Origin: JAYZDK01 sp964604165
GTDB lineage: Bacteria > Myxococcota_A > UBA796 > CAJQPC01
Direction of reading: 5' to 3'
Assembly (NCBI GenBank): GCA_964604165.1
Contig: CAZRYF010000039.1
Coordinates: forward strand, 1 to 44,830
DNA: 44,830 bases
The first letter of the stretch is position 1, and every line of letters starts with the position of its first letter. Below the pieces are notes generated by a model. That model saw only the letters and a program-made list of their open reading frames with translations. It ran no database searches and was not told the DNA's origin. This document shows, piece after piece, positions 9,245-16,765 of the stretch. Made by a program: the position numbers and the translations under genes.

Positions 9245-10597
9245 ATGGCTCCCGAAACGCTGCTGGATGACTTTTCAAACACGCCTGTACCTGCGACCGC
9301 GCGGGGCGGGGTGGCGGCGGTGCCTCACGTGGTGGCCTGGAACCTGACCCAGCGCTGCAACCTGGCGTGCAGCCACTGCTACATCTCGGCGGGGCCCTGG
9401 CAGCCGCGGGACGCGGAGATCACCGAGGAGGAGTTTCGCCGCATGGCAGACGAGGTGCTGGCGGTTTCCCCTGGGGCGATGTTCGTGCTCACAGGTGGGG
9501 AGCCGCTGGTGCGAGGCGACCTGGAAGACCTGGCCCGGTATGCGGTGGGCCAGGGGGCCACGGTGGTGGTGGGGACGAACGGGGTGGGGCTGACGACCAA
9601 GCGGGTGGCGTCGCTTGCGGCCGCCGGTGTGACCGGCGTGGCGGTGAGCATTGACTCGCTGGATCCGGCGACCCACGACACCTTCCGCCACGGCGACGCC
9701 GCGCTGGAGGGCACGCTCGCCGCCATTGAGCGACTGCAAGCTGCGAAGCTGGACTTCATCGTGCAGACCACGGTGACCCCCACGAACCGCCACGAGGTCG
9801 AGGCGCTGGCCGCGTTTTCCGCGAAAATGGGAGCGGTCAGCTTCAACCTGTACTTTCTGGTGGAGACCGGGCGCGGGGAGACCTTGACGACCCTGACACC
9901 AGCGGAGAACGAGCAGGTGTTGTCGGAGCTTGCGGATCTGCAGCGAGTCTACCGAGGGCGCATGCTCGTGCGGTCCAAGTGCCAGCCTCAGCTAATGCGA
10001 CATGTGCATGTGAAGGACCCGGAGTCACCGCTGTTGAACTATGGCACCCGCTGCCCCTGTGGGATCCAGTACTGCCGGATCACGCCGGATGGAAAGGTGA
10101 CGCCCTGTCCGTACCTGCCGGTGGTGGCGGGGGATCTGCGCACCCAGTCCTTTCAGGAGATCTGGGAGGGATCTGCCCTCTTGCAAACGATGCGCACCGG
10201 GGACCTGGAGGGGCGCTGCGGGGACTGCGAGTACCGGGGGATCTGCGGGGGGTGTCGGGCCCGGGCATTTGCCAGATCTGGCAGTGTGCTGGCCACGGAC
10301 ACCTCGTGTGATTTCGAGCCAACCGGCGCCCCCATGATCCAGGTCCAGGACCGCATTCAGTATGGATCGGCCCCAGCGGCCGAGCTGGCCTGGTCGCCGG
10401 AGGCAGAAGCCCGCATGAAGAGGATTCCGTCTTTCGTGCGTTCGGTCGTGATGGGCCGGGTCGAGGCGTTCGCCCGCGAGCAGGGAATGGTCGAGATCAC
10501 CCCGGCGCTTTTGGATGAAGTCCGCCGGGAGATGCCCGTGGACTTCTCCAAGAAGCGGCCGTTCTTCTTGCGCGGGAAGGAAGAACCCAAAGAGTGA
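9245..10597 (+). CDS. Radical SAM/SPASM protein with C-terminal PCP_red-like domain (NirJ/AhbD-like)
   Basis: The protein has 450 residues. The SAM [4Fe-4S] motif is CNLACSHC (Cys38, 42, 45), followed by TGGEPL and a SPASM-type auxiliary-cluster region (CPCGIQYCRITPDG, CPYLP, CGDCEYRGICGGC, then TSC). The last about 70 residues (WSPEAEARMKRIPSFVR to EITPALLDEVR) look like the small PCP_red domain found in protochlorophyllide reductase and in many radical SAM proteins of this group. NirJ/AhbD relatives act on haem precursors, others on peptides. No haem d1 or RiPP precursor gene is visible, so the substrate is unassigned. It starts 25 bp after the YgfK-like gene on the same strand and is probably cotranscribed. 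Confidence 0.88.
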   Translation: MAPETLLDDFSNTPVPATARGGVAAVPHVVAWNLTQRCNLACSHCYISAGPWQPRDAEITEEEFRRMADEVLAVSPGAMFVLTGGEPLVRGDLEDLARYAVGQGATVVVGTNGVGLTTKRVASLAAAGVTGVAVSIDSLDPATHDTFRHGDAALEGTLAAIERLQAAKLDFIVQTTVTPTNRHEVEALAAFSAKMGAVSFNLYFLVETGRGETLTTLTPAENEQVLSELADLQRVYRGRMLVRSKCQPQLMRHVHVKDPESPLLNYGTRCPCGIQYCRITPDGKVTPCPYLPVVAGDLRTQSFQEIWEGSALLQTMRTGDLEGRCGDCEYRGICGGCRARAFARSGSVLATDTSCDFEPTGAPMIQVQDRIQYGSAPAAELAWSPEAEARMKRIPSFVRSVVMGRVEAFAREQGMVEITPALLDEVRREMPVDFSKKRPFFLRGKEEPKE

Positions 10598-10600
10598 CGC

Positions 10601-10875
10601 GGAGCCGGGGGGGATGCGCCATCTCCCCCCTCCCCGCGTCCCGGCCCACGCCACCNNNNNNNNNNNNNNNNNNNNNNNNNNNNNNNNNNNNNNNNNNNNN
10701 NNNNNNNNNNNNNNNNNNNNNNNNNNNNNNNNNNNNNNNNNNNNNNNNNNNNNNNAACGGGCCATGGAGCCGGGGGGGATGCGCCATCTCCCCCCTCCCC
10801 GCGTCCCGGCCCACGCCACCAACGGGCCATGGAGCCGGGGGGGATGCGCCATCTCCCCCCTCCCCGCGTCCCGGC
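10601..10875. repeat. 65-bp GC-rich tandem repeat array containing an assembly gap
   Basis: Units begin at 10601, 10766 and 10831; the last two are exactly 65 bp apart and identical. The first is cut by a 100-N gap, so the true copy number is unknown. Each unit contains a hairpin-like core, a G-run ending in GGGAT, then GCGCC, then ATCTCCC and a C-run. The array fills the space between the convergent radical SAM and htpG genes. Its core resembles that of the 62-bp repeats at 13497 and 44742. Confidence 0.85.
10656..10755. other. Assembly gap (100 N)
   Basis: Exactly 100 N inside the 65-bp repeat array, so its length is a placeholder and not a measurement. No gene is interrupted. Confidence 0.98.
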
Positions 10876-10892
10876 AAGCGGTGTCGCCCCGG

Positions 10893-12866
10893 CTAGATCG
10901 CTCGCGCCATCACCGAGGCCATCTTCTTGGCAAAGCGGGCCGGGTTCTCCAACTGGCCGCCCTCCGAGAGAAGGGCCTGGGCGTAGAGCAGCTCGCCGAA
11001 CTCCCCGAGGCGGGAATCCTCGGCGTCTTCGCTGTGAAGCGCCAGGAGCTTCTGGATCAGGTCGTGATCCGGGTTGAGCTCCAGGGTGCGCTTGATGGGG
11101 GGGAGGTCCTGGCCCATGGACCGCATCATGCGCTCCATCTGGGGGCTGGGGGCATTCTCCGGCGTGACCAGGCAGGCGGCGCTGTCGGTCAAGCGGTTGC
11201 TCACGCGCACGCTCTCGATCTGGGCATCGAGCGCGGCCTGGAGAAGCGTGCAGAGAGGCGCGAGGGTCTCCTGCTTCTCGGTGTTGTCTTCGGCGGCCTC
11301 CGCGTCGGCGTCCATGTCTCCCAGGTCCACCTCCCCCCGGGAGATGTCCACCAGGGACTTTCCGTCGAACTCAGTGAGGCTCTGGAGCACAAACTCGTCC
11401 ACGTGATCTGAGAGCAGCAGCACCTCGACGCCCTTCTTGGTGAAGACCTCTAGTTGGGGGGCCTCCCGCAGGGTGTCCAGGTCCTTGCCCGCCAGCACGT
11501 AGATGGCATCCTGGCCGTCCTTCATGCGCTCGACGTACTCGGCCAGGGTGGTCCAGGCGGTGCCCGCGGTGCTCTGCCAGAGAGAAATGGCCGCGAGCTT
11601 CTCCTTGTTCTTCGGGTCGTAGTGGAAACCTTCCTTCAGGGCGGCGCCGAACTCGGTCCAGATCTTCTCGAAGGGCTCGCGATCCTTCTCGAGCATGGAT
11701 GTGAAGTGGGAGAGCCACTTCTTGGTGAGCACCTTGCGCATCGACGCGATGACCCGGTCCTGCTGCACCATCTCGCGGCTGACGTTCAGGGGAAGATCCG
11801 GGCTGTCCACCAGGCCGCGGATAAAGCGCATGTGCTCGGGCATGAGCTCCCGGCAGTCCTCCATGATGAAGACGTTCTTGACGTACAGCGACAGGCCGCG
11901 GCGGGACTCGCGGGTGTAGAGGTCGGCCGGGGCCCGCTCCGGCAGGTACATGAGCGCCGAGTACTCCCGGGCGCCCTCCACCTTGAAGTGCAGGTGGGTG
12001 GCGGGGGGGTTCCAGTCGTGGCTTACGCTCTTGTAGAAGGCGTGGTAGTCCTCCTCGGAGATCTCGCTCTTCTCCTTGGTCCACAAGGCCTTCTGGGAGT
12101 TGAGGGTCTCCTCCTCCATCCAGCGCTTGGGATCGGCGTCGTAGTCCTTGCCCTCGCCGTCTTCCTTGTCCGGGTACTCGGTGCGCTCCATGTCCATGAC
12201 GATGGGCCAGTGGACGAAGTCGCTGTGTTTCTTGACGATGGACTTGAGGGTCCAGGGGTCGACGAAAGAGGAGTCGACCACCGCGGTGGAGTCATCCTCG
12301 TCATCGCCTTCGGTGTCGGCGGCCGCCTTGAGGTGGAGGGTGAGGGTGGTGCCGCGGGCGATGGGATCGATGCGCTCCACGGTGTAGGTGCCGTCTCCCT
12401 CGCTGGTCCAGCGCACCGCGTGCTCCTCGCCGTGCTTGTAGGTCTCCACGACCACGTTGTCGGCGACCATGAACGCGCTGTAGAAGCCCAGCCCGAACCG
12501 GCCGATGAGGTCCGGGGTGACGCCCTCGCCGCTCTTGCCCAGCTCCTCGAGGAAGGCTTCGGTGCCGGAGCGGGCGATGGTGCCCAGGTTGTCCACCACC
12601 TCGTCAAAGGACATGCCGATGCCATTGTCGGCCACCTGCAAGGTGCCCGCTTCCGCGTCGGGGACGAGCTTGATCCTGTAGTCGTGGTCGCCGCTGGCGA
12701 GGTCGGCGTCGGTCTGGGAGAGAAAGCGCACCTTGTCGATGGCGTCGGAAGCGTTGGAGATCAGCTCGCGGAGAAAGACCTCCTTCTCCGAGTAGACACT
12801 GTGGATCATCAGCTCCAGCAGCTTCTGGGTCTGGGCGTGGAACTCGCGGGATTCAATGGCGGACAT
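10893..12866 (-). CDS. htpG: Molecular chaperone HtpG (Hsp90)
   Basis: Cytosolic ATP-dependent chaperone. The N-terminal GHKL ATPase domain is clear (FLRELISNASDAIDK near residue 30, then DNGIGM, and GRFGLGFYSAFMVAD). The middle domain includes RGLVDSPDLPLNVSREMVQQ, and the C-terminal dimerisation domain reaches residue 657. That is slightly longer than E. coli HtpG because of a charged linker (DTEGDDEDDS) near residue 195. GAGAGG lies about 9 nt before the ATG. A TTGACA hexamer at 12944-12939 on the minus strand could be a -35 box, but I see no convincing -10 or heat-shock promoter. The gene is monocistronic by context. Confidence 0.97.
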   Translation of the reverse strand: MSAIESREFHAQTQKLLELMIHSVYSEKEVFLRELISNASDAIDKVRFLSQTDADLASGDHDYRIKLVPDAEAGTLQVADNGIGMSFDEVVDNLGTIARSGTEAFLEELGKSGEGVTPDLIGRFGLGFYSAFMVADNVVVETYKHGEEHAVRWTSEGDGTYTVERIDPIARGTTLTLHLKAAADTEGDDEDDSTAVVDSSFVDPWTLKSIVKKHSDFVHWPIVMDMERTEYPDKEDGEGKDYDADPKRWMEEETLNSQKALWTKEKSEISEEDYHAFYKSVSHDWNPPATHLHFKVEGAREYSALMYLPERAPADLYTRESRRGLSLYVKNVFIMEDCRELMPEHMRFIRGLVDSPDLPLNVSREMVQQDRVIASMRKVLTKKWLSHFTSMLEKDREPFEKIWTEFGAALKEGFHYDPKNKEKLAAISLWQSTAGTAWTTLAEYVERMKDGQDAIYVLAGKDLDTLREAPQLEVFTKKGVEVLLLSDHVDEFVLQSLTEFDGKSLVDISRGEVDLGDMDADAEAAEDNTEKQETLAPLCTLLQAALDAQIESVRVSNRLTDSAACLVTPENAPSPQMERMMRSMGQDLPPIKRTLELNPDHDLIQKLLALHSEDAEDSRLGEFGELLYAQALLSEGGQLENPARFAKKMASVMARAI

Positions 12867-13006
12867 GGGTACCTCTCAAGATGGGGGACGGCGTAACAGG
12901 CGCCGCGTTCCCGGGAAAGAGAATCACCATTTGGCGGGTGTCAAGGGGGGGGGTGACGAAGCGGCCTGCCTTACCAATTTGGGCAACCACTGTTGTCGCC
13001 AAGGTA

Positions 13007-13334
13007 TTGTCTACTGAAAGGAGTCGCGTCATCGTTCCCCGAAAAGGGGCAGACCCAGAAGCGATCCAAGAGCTGTGTCTTCGTTGGCACGTGCTTCGAC
13101 CAAGCCTGTTTGGTTCCGTCCTTCGAGAAGACTTCGGACCCGACTCCAATGTCGATGTCCTGGTGGAGTTTGACCCCGATCACATGCCGGAAATCCGTGG
13201 ACGTCGTCCGAATCGCCAGGGAGCAGAGCGCACTTCTTAATGACCGCCACGTCGACCTGGTCACGCCCGCGGGGTTGCACCCTCGCATCCGGAAGCGCGT
13301 GTTGGCCGAAGCCGTGGAGCGCTACGCCGCATGA
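13007..13334 (+). pseudogene. Frameshifted MntA-like antitoxin nucleotidyltransferase
   Basis: The first frame encodes the nucleotidyltransferase motif (SLFGSVLREDFGPDSNVDVL) and runs to DPDHMPEI. The match then moves to another frame around 13197 and continues as REQSALLNDRHVDLVTP, RIRKRVLAEAVERYAA, which is the normal C-terminus of MntA. At least one indel therefore breaks the gene. The first catalytic Asp of the DxD motif is Asn (SNVD), another sign of decay. In this family MntA AMPylates and neutralises the HEPN toxin HepT. The TTG at 13007 is only one possible start. Confidence 0.7.
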
Positions 13335-13420
13335 CCGGGCGCAGGGCGGTGGTTCTCTTGCGTGAAATGGTCGATACCGCCAGGCGAGCCGTGGAGTACG
13401 CGGAGGGCTGGAGTGCTTAG
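13331..13420 (+). pseudogene. Truncated HepT-like HEPN toxin fragment
   Basis: ATG 13331 overlaps the stop of the preceding gene as ATGA. The 29 residues (LLREMVDTARRAVEYAEGW core) match the first helix of HepT/DUF86 proteins, then a TAG ends the frame. The catalytic HEPN motif R-x4-6-H normally lies some 80 residues further on and is missing; a short direct repeat and the 62-bp array follow instead. The gene order and overlap are those of a type VII MntA/HepT module that has been disabled. Confidence 0.6.
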
Positions 13421-13436
13421 AGTTAAGTATGGCGTC

Positions 13437-13490
13437 CCTGGAACTCGCCTGGAACTCGCCTGGAACTCGCCGCGCTGCTGGAACTCGCTG
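13437..13490. repeat. Short direct repeats, 11-bp period
   Basis: The segment TGGAACTCGCC occurs three times in succession and once more, slightly changed, after a short spacer. It lies between the HepT fragment and the 62-bp hairpin array and looks like slippage or degenerate repeat sequence. Confidence 0.75.
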
Positions 13491-13496
13491 GCGTTC

Positions 13497-13762
13497 AGGT
13501 CGGATTCGGGCCCCAGATCCGACCCGAACTGGGAGGGATAGCGTATCCCTCGGCGTTGAGGTCGGATTCGGGCCCCAGATCCGACCCGAACNNNNNNNNN
13601 NNNNNNNNNNNNNNNNNNNNNNNNNNNNNNNNNNNNNNNNNNNNNNNNNNNNNNNNNNNNNNNNNNNNNNNNNNNNNNNNNNNNNNNNNNNAGGTCGGAT
13701 TCGGGCCCCAGATCCGACCCGAACCGGGAGGGATAGCGTATCCCTCGGCGTTCAGGTCGGCT
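13497..13762. repeat. 62-bp tandem repeat array with two hairpins per unit, broken by an assembly gap
   Basis: Units begin at 13497 and 13559, and after the gap at 13692 and 13754, giving a 62-bp period on both sides. Each unit has two perfect inverted repeats: GGTCGGAT with ATCCGACC around 11 nt, and GAGGGATA with TATCCCTC around GCG. The 100-N run interrupts the array. It sits between the toxin-antitoxin remnant and the 3' end of the SGNH hydrolase gene. The same 62-bp unit, diverged in sequence, recurs at the right end of the window. Confidence 0.9.
13592..13691. other. Assembly gap (100 N)
   Basis: Exactly 100 N within the 62-bp repeat array. The array length is therefore unknown and more units are likely. 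Confidence 0.98.
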
Positions 13763-13777
13763 CGGCGCTCGTGGGCG

Positions 13778-14959
13778 CTAGAACACCCCCGCCGCCTTTC
13801 CTTCCAACCACATCGCCTGCGCCACGCGCCGATGGCCCTCCTGGGTCATGTGGATGCCGTCACAAAAAGCCCCCAGCGGAAGCCCTTCCTCTTTCAGTCG
13901 ACCCAGCGGATCCAGGACCGGGACTCCCAGCTCCGCCGCGGTGGCGCTGACCCTTTCGAACAGCACATGGTTCCAGCGAAACGTCAGCGACGTCAGCTCC
14001 CTTCCCTTGTGCTGCTCCATGAGGGGCCAGGAGATGGGCGGCCGTACCACCACCAATCGACTGCCCACACTTTCAGCCCGAGTGTGCGCCTTCTTGAGGT
14101 TCTCCAAAGTGTGACCCACGGCGAATGCGATGTCCTGCTCCTTTCGTTTCTCCAGGGGAGTGCCTGGATCCAGGTCATCCCAGGACGATGGCTCCACCTT
14201 GCCCACCCACGCATCCCCCAAGCGAGAGAGTCGCAACCAGAACACGGATCGGGCCGAGAGGGTCACATGCAGGCGTTGCAACCAGATGGTACGCGCCCCA
14301 GTCGAGAGGTCCCGACCGAGAATCGGCTTGGGCAGCTGCCCCGGCGGCCGCCCCGCGTGCATCAGTACATTGCGCTCATTGATCCAGTTGGCCCAGAACA
14401 TGATCTCCGGGGCAGGAGTCTCCAGCGCTCGGCGCTCCTCGAGGCTCAAAGACTCCCAGAACACCGGTCGCTTCACGCGGGCGAGAACTGGGAAATCAGA
14501 TTTGGCTTGCCTCAACTCCATCTCCATGCGCTCCAGGGCCCGATCTGTGTTGGTGCCGGGCACCGCGTAGTTGATCACGGCCAACCCCGGCACCATCGCC
14601 GCCAGCTCAGCGGGCCAGGACGAAGAGGCCAGCGAGCAGTGCTTTCCCGCCGTGGTGGACCCACCGAAGGCAAAGGCCGTGGTGAGAGGCCCTCCCGCCC
14701 TGGCTTCCAGGGGAAGGAGCAAATCCTCGGGATTCACCCCCGCCGGCGCGGTGCCACCCTCGACAGCAGGCACCATGGAGCGCACCAGCTTGAGCGGCGA
14801 CCCAGGAAAAGACTCCACCCGCGGGTCCACCCCGTAAAAGAGGGCTGCGACCACTCCAGACGATGGCAAAACCGACAACCGCGCCAGCACCTCAAGCCCC
14901 AGGAAAACCAGGACTTGGGCCACTGCTGCAAAGAGCACAAGACGACTTGCTCGCCGCAC
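13778..14959 (-). CDS. Membrane-anchored SGNH/GDSL-family hydrolase
   Basis: The protein has 393 residues from GTG 14959, which has GAGGTG 7 nt upstream; an ATG at 15061 would add a poor N-terminus and overlap the divergent gene. One hydrophobic segment near residues 8-26 (LVLFAAVAQVLVFLGLEVL) suggests a signal anchor. SGNH blocks are visible: FAFGGSTTAG with the nucleophilic Ser, NYAVPGTNTDRA for block II, and FCDGIHMTQEGHRR with the Asp-x-x-His pair near the C-terminus. These enzymes deacylate or transfer acyl groups on lipids and glycans in the periplasm; the substrate cannot be named. It is divergent from the MYXO-CTERM gene at 15031, with about 70 bp between starts. Confidence 0.75.
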   Translation of the reverse strand: MRRASRLVLFAAVAQVLVFLGLEVLARLSVLPSSGVVAALFYGVDPRVESFPGSPLKLVRSMVPAVEGGTAPAGVNPEDLLLPLEARAGGPLTTAFAFGGSTTAGKHCSLASSSWPAELAAMVPGLAVINYAVPGTNTDRALERMEMELRQAKSDFPVLARVKRPVFWESLSLEERRALETPAPEIMFWANWINERNVLMHAGRPPGQLPKPILGRDLSTGARTIWLQRLHVTLSARSVFWLRLSRLGDAWVGKVEPSSWDDLDPGTPLEKRKEQDIAFAVGHTLENLKKAHTRAESVGSRLVVVRPPISWPLMEQHKGRELTSLTFRWNHVLFERVSATAAELGVPVLDPLGRLKEEGLPLGAFCDGIHMTQEGHRRVAQAMWLEGKAAGVF

Positions 14960-15030
14960 GGCTGGGCACCTCAGGTGTGGAAGCCGAGCATAGCAGGGGA
15001 AAGAGACGCTACAATCCAGGCGGGCCTCGC

Positions 15031-16242
15031 ATGGCAAGCGTGGCCTCAAGGGGCGTCTCAATGGTTGGAAGCCTGCTCTGGGCCTGTACGGTGGCTGTTC
15101 AGGCGGGGGAATTCGTCACGGAAGTGGGGGATGAGCTCATGATCGAGCTCTCCGGCGGGTGGAGCCGCTTCTTCCCGAACCGCGCGAGCGACGACTGGCA
15201 CCTGCTTTTCGCCGCGGGGGGTAACTTCAACCTCCTGCCCATGACCGCTGACTATGAAGTAGTCGACCAGGATCGGCTGCCCCTGACCCCCAGCACCGAG
15301 CTGAAAGACCACGCCATCGTCCACTGCGCGAACGGCGGCTACCTGCACACCGCATCGGCCAACATCTCCTCCCCCAACGACTCCGCCTACGCCTACCGAT
15401 ACGACGAAGAGTTCAACCTCACGGGCTGGACGGTCCTCGAGGAGGAGATCACCGAGCGGTCCCACAATGACATGCCCCTCTCCTGCTCCCCCGGCCTGGG
15501 GGTCACGGTGTTTGGCGGGATGGAGGCGGACGCCATGATCCACAGCCGCTTCTTCCAGGTGGACGACACCGCTCAGGTGATCGGCACCCACGACAACCGG
15601 GGCGTGCCCTTCACCGCCGGCTGCACGTTCCGTCACATTCCCGAGAACCGCCACATGTGGATTCTCCAAATGAGCGCCCTTCCCCTGGACAACCCCGGGG
15701 AGTTGATCATCCACCGCATGGATCAGAACCTCCAGCAGGTGGAGTCCCTGACCGCACAGCTCACCCCCGAAGGCATCACTGGCCACTGGCCCCAGGGGCT
15801 GTTGCGCATCGGGGACTACTGGATGGTGGCCTTCATCGGCTGGCCCGACGACGGCATGTGGGACGGCCACAACGGGGATCTCTGGGTGAGCATTCTGGAC
15901 CGGAATTGGGACGTGCTGGAGTCCATTCAGATCTCAGACAACGAGCCCAGCAACCCGGGCATGCGACCGGGCCTGGTGCGCCGGGGAAACACAGTGCTGG
16001 CCAGCTACGACAAGCAGGTGCAGCCCCACGTGATCCCTCTGACCCTGGACCTGGATGAGTTTGGGGTCGAGGAGGGAGAGACCGGCGGCTACTGGGATAC
16101 AGGCGGTGGCAATGACACCGGGGATGCGGGCGGCAAGGACCGCACTTGTGGCTGCACGTCCCGATCCGGCGCAGCTGGCGCCGGCGCCTGGTGGCTGTTG
16201 GCAGCGGCCCTGCGCCGAAGGCGACCTACTCCGCAGGCGTGA
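15031..16242 (+). CDS. MYXO-CTERM surface protein, paralogue of the gene at 16762-18192
   Basis: A signal peptide (RGVSMVGSLLWACTVAVQA) precedes a domain of about 330 residues, then an acidic Gly/Thr/Asp linker with TGGYWDTGGGNDTGD. The tail is a MYXO-CTERM: CGCTS, a hydrophobic stretch (AGAWWLLAAAL) and RRRR. Such tails mark proteins for processing and cell-surface attachment by a myxosortase. The middle domain has repeated beta-strand-like segments (YLHTASAN, SPNDSAYAYRYD, WPQGLLRIGDYWMVAFI) and may be a propeller; I do not recognise the family. ATG 15031 is preferred because it puts an Arg before the hydrophobic core; ATG 15061, with AAGGGG upstream, is the alternative. The last 17 bp overlap convergently with the lipoprotein gene. 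Confidence 0.8.
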   Translation: MASVASRGVSMVGSLLWACTVAVQAGEFVTEVGDELMIELSGGWSRFFPNRASDDWHLLFAAGGNFNLLPMTADYEVVDQDRLPLTPSTELKDHAIVHCANGGYLHTASANISSPNDSAYAYRYDEEFNLTGWTVLEEEITERSHNDMPLSCSPGLGVTVFGGMEADAMIHSRFFQVDDTAQVIGTHDNRGVPFTAGCTFRHIPENRHMWILQMSALPLDNPGELIIHRMDQNLQQVESLTAQLTPEGITGHWPQGLLRIGDYWMVAFIGWPDDGMWDGHNGDLWVSILDRNWDVLESIQISDNEPSNPGMRPGLVRRGNTVLASYDKQVQPHVIPLTLDLDEFGVEEGETGGYWDTGGGNDTGDAGGKDRTCGCTSRSGAAGAGAWWLLAAALRRRRPTPQA

Positions 16243-16765
16243 GCACGGTCCAGGGATCCTCGTTGCACAAGGTGGCCCCGGGGAACTCCCGCGGCGTGGG
16301 ATCGTCCAGGGCGAGCGCTTCTTCTTCCGTGTCCAACAGCTCGCCGGTCACACAGTAGGCCAGGTCATCGTTGACCCACATCCAGTCCACGCGAGCCCAG
16401 GTGCCGATGAACTCATCGTCCATCTCCACCACGATCCCGGTGAACCAGGTCTCAGCGTTCGAAAAGCGTTCGATGTCCCATTGGAGCCGCACCTCCTCCC
16501 CCCGAATGCTCCCGACCTGGAGCCAGACGTCGTCGTTAATGGAGATCGTTTCTCCCTCCTCCATGGTCCAGACTCCGGCAATTTCAATGTCCGAATCCGA
16601 GACGTCAATGTCTGTGTCGCTGTCTGCATCGGCGTCCGCATCGCTGTCCGTGTCCGCATCTGCTTCCCCCGGGTAGCAGAGCCCGTCGTCACCGAATTCC
16701 AGGTTGTCACCGCAGACGTACTCGCCACAGCCCGCCAACATCCAAGCCAAAGGTAGAAACCTCAT
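16226..16765 (-). CDS. Asp-rich lipoprotein
   Basis: The protein has 179 residues from ATG 16765, with AAGGAGG 5-6 nt upstream. A short signal ends in the lipobox LAGC, giving a lipidated Cys near residue 13. A low-complexity Asp/Ala/Ser tract follows (DADTDSDADADADSDTD), then a domain of about 110 residues with alternating strands (ISINDDVWLQVGSI, RLQWDIERF, WFTGIVVEMDDEFIG). It resembles other small myxobacterial lipoproteins with acidic linkers and has no known function. Its start overlaps the stop of the upstream MYXO-CTERM gene as ATGA, so the two are translationally coupled and probably work together. Confidence 0.8.
   Translation of the reverse strand: MRFLPLAWMLAGCGEYVCGDNLEFGDDGLCYPGEADADTDSDADADADSDTDIDVSDSDIEIAGVWTMEEGETISINDDVWLQVGSIRGEEVRLQWDIERFSNAETWFTGIVVEMDDEFIGTWARVDWMWVNDDLAYCVTGELLDTEEEALALDDPTPREFPGATLCNEDPWTVLTPAE

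Noticed and set aside
11454..12896. Plus-strand open frame of 480 codons opposite htpG
   Set aside because: Antisense to a complete HtpG. The product is rich in Val, Gly, Leu and His with no domain, which is typical of the complement of codon-biased high-GC genes.
13007..13334. Intact MntA antitoxin using only the downstream frame from about 12993
   Set aside because: The frame from 12993 lacks the GSxxR nucleotidyltransferase motif, which sits in another frame. Each frame covers only half of the protein.
10601..13762. CRISPR array
   Set aside because: The 62- and 65-bp units are contiguous tandem repeats with no variable spacers, and no cas gene is nearby.
13556..15142. Plus-strand open frame spanning the N gap and the SGNH gene
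   Set aside because: It runs through 100 placeholder N and repeat DNA and lies antisense to a gene with intact SGNH motifs.
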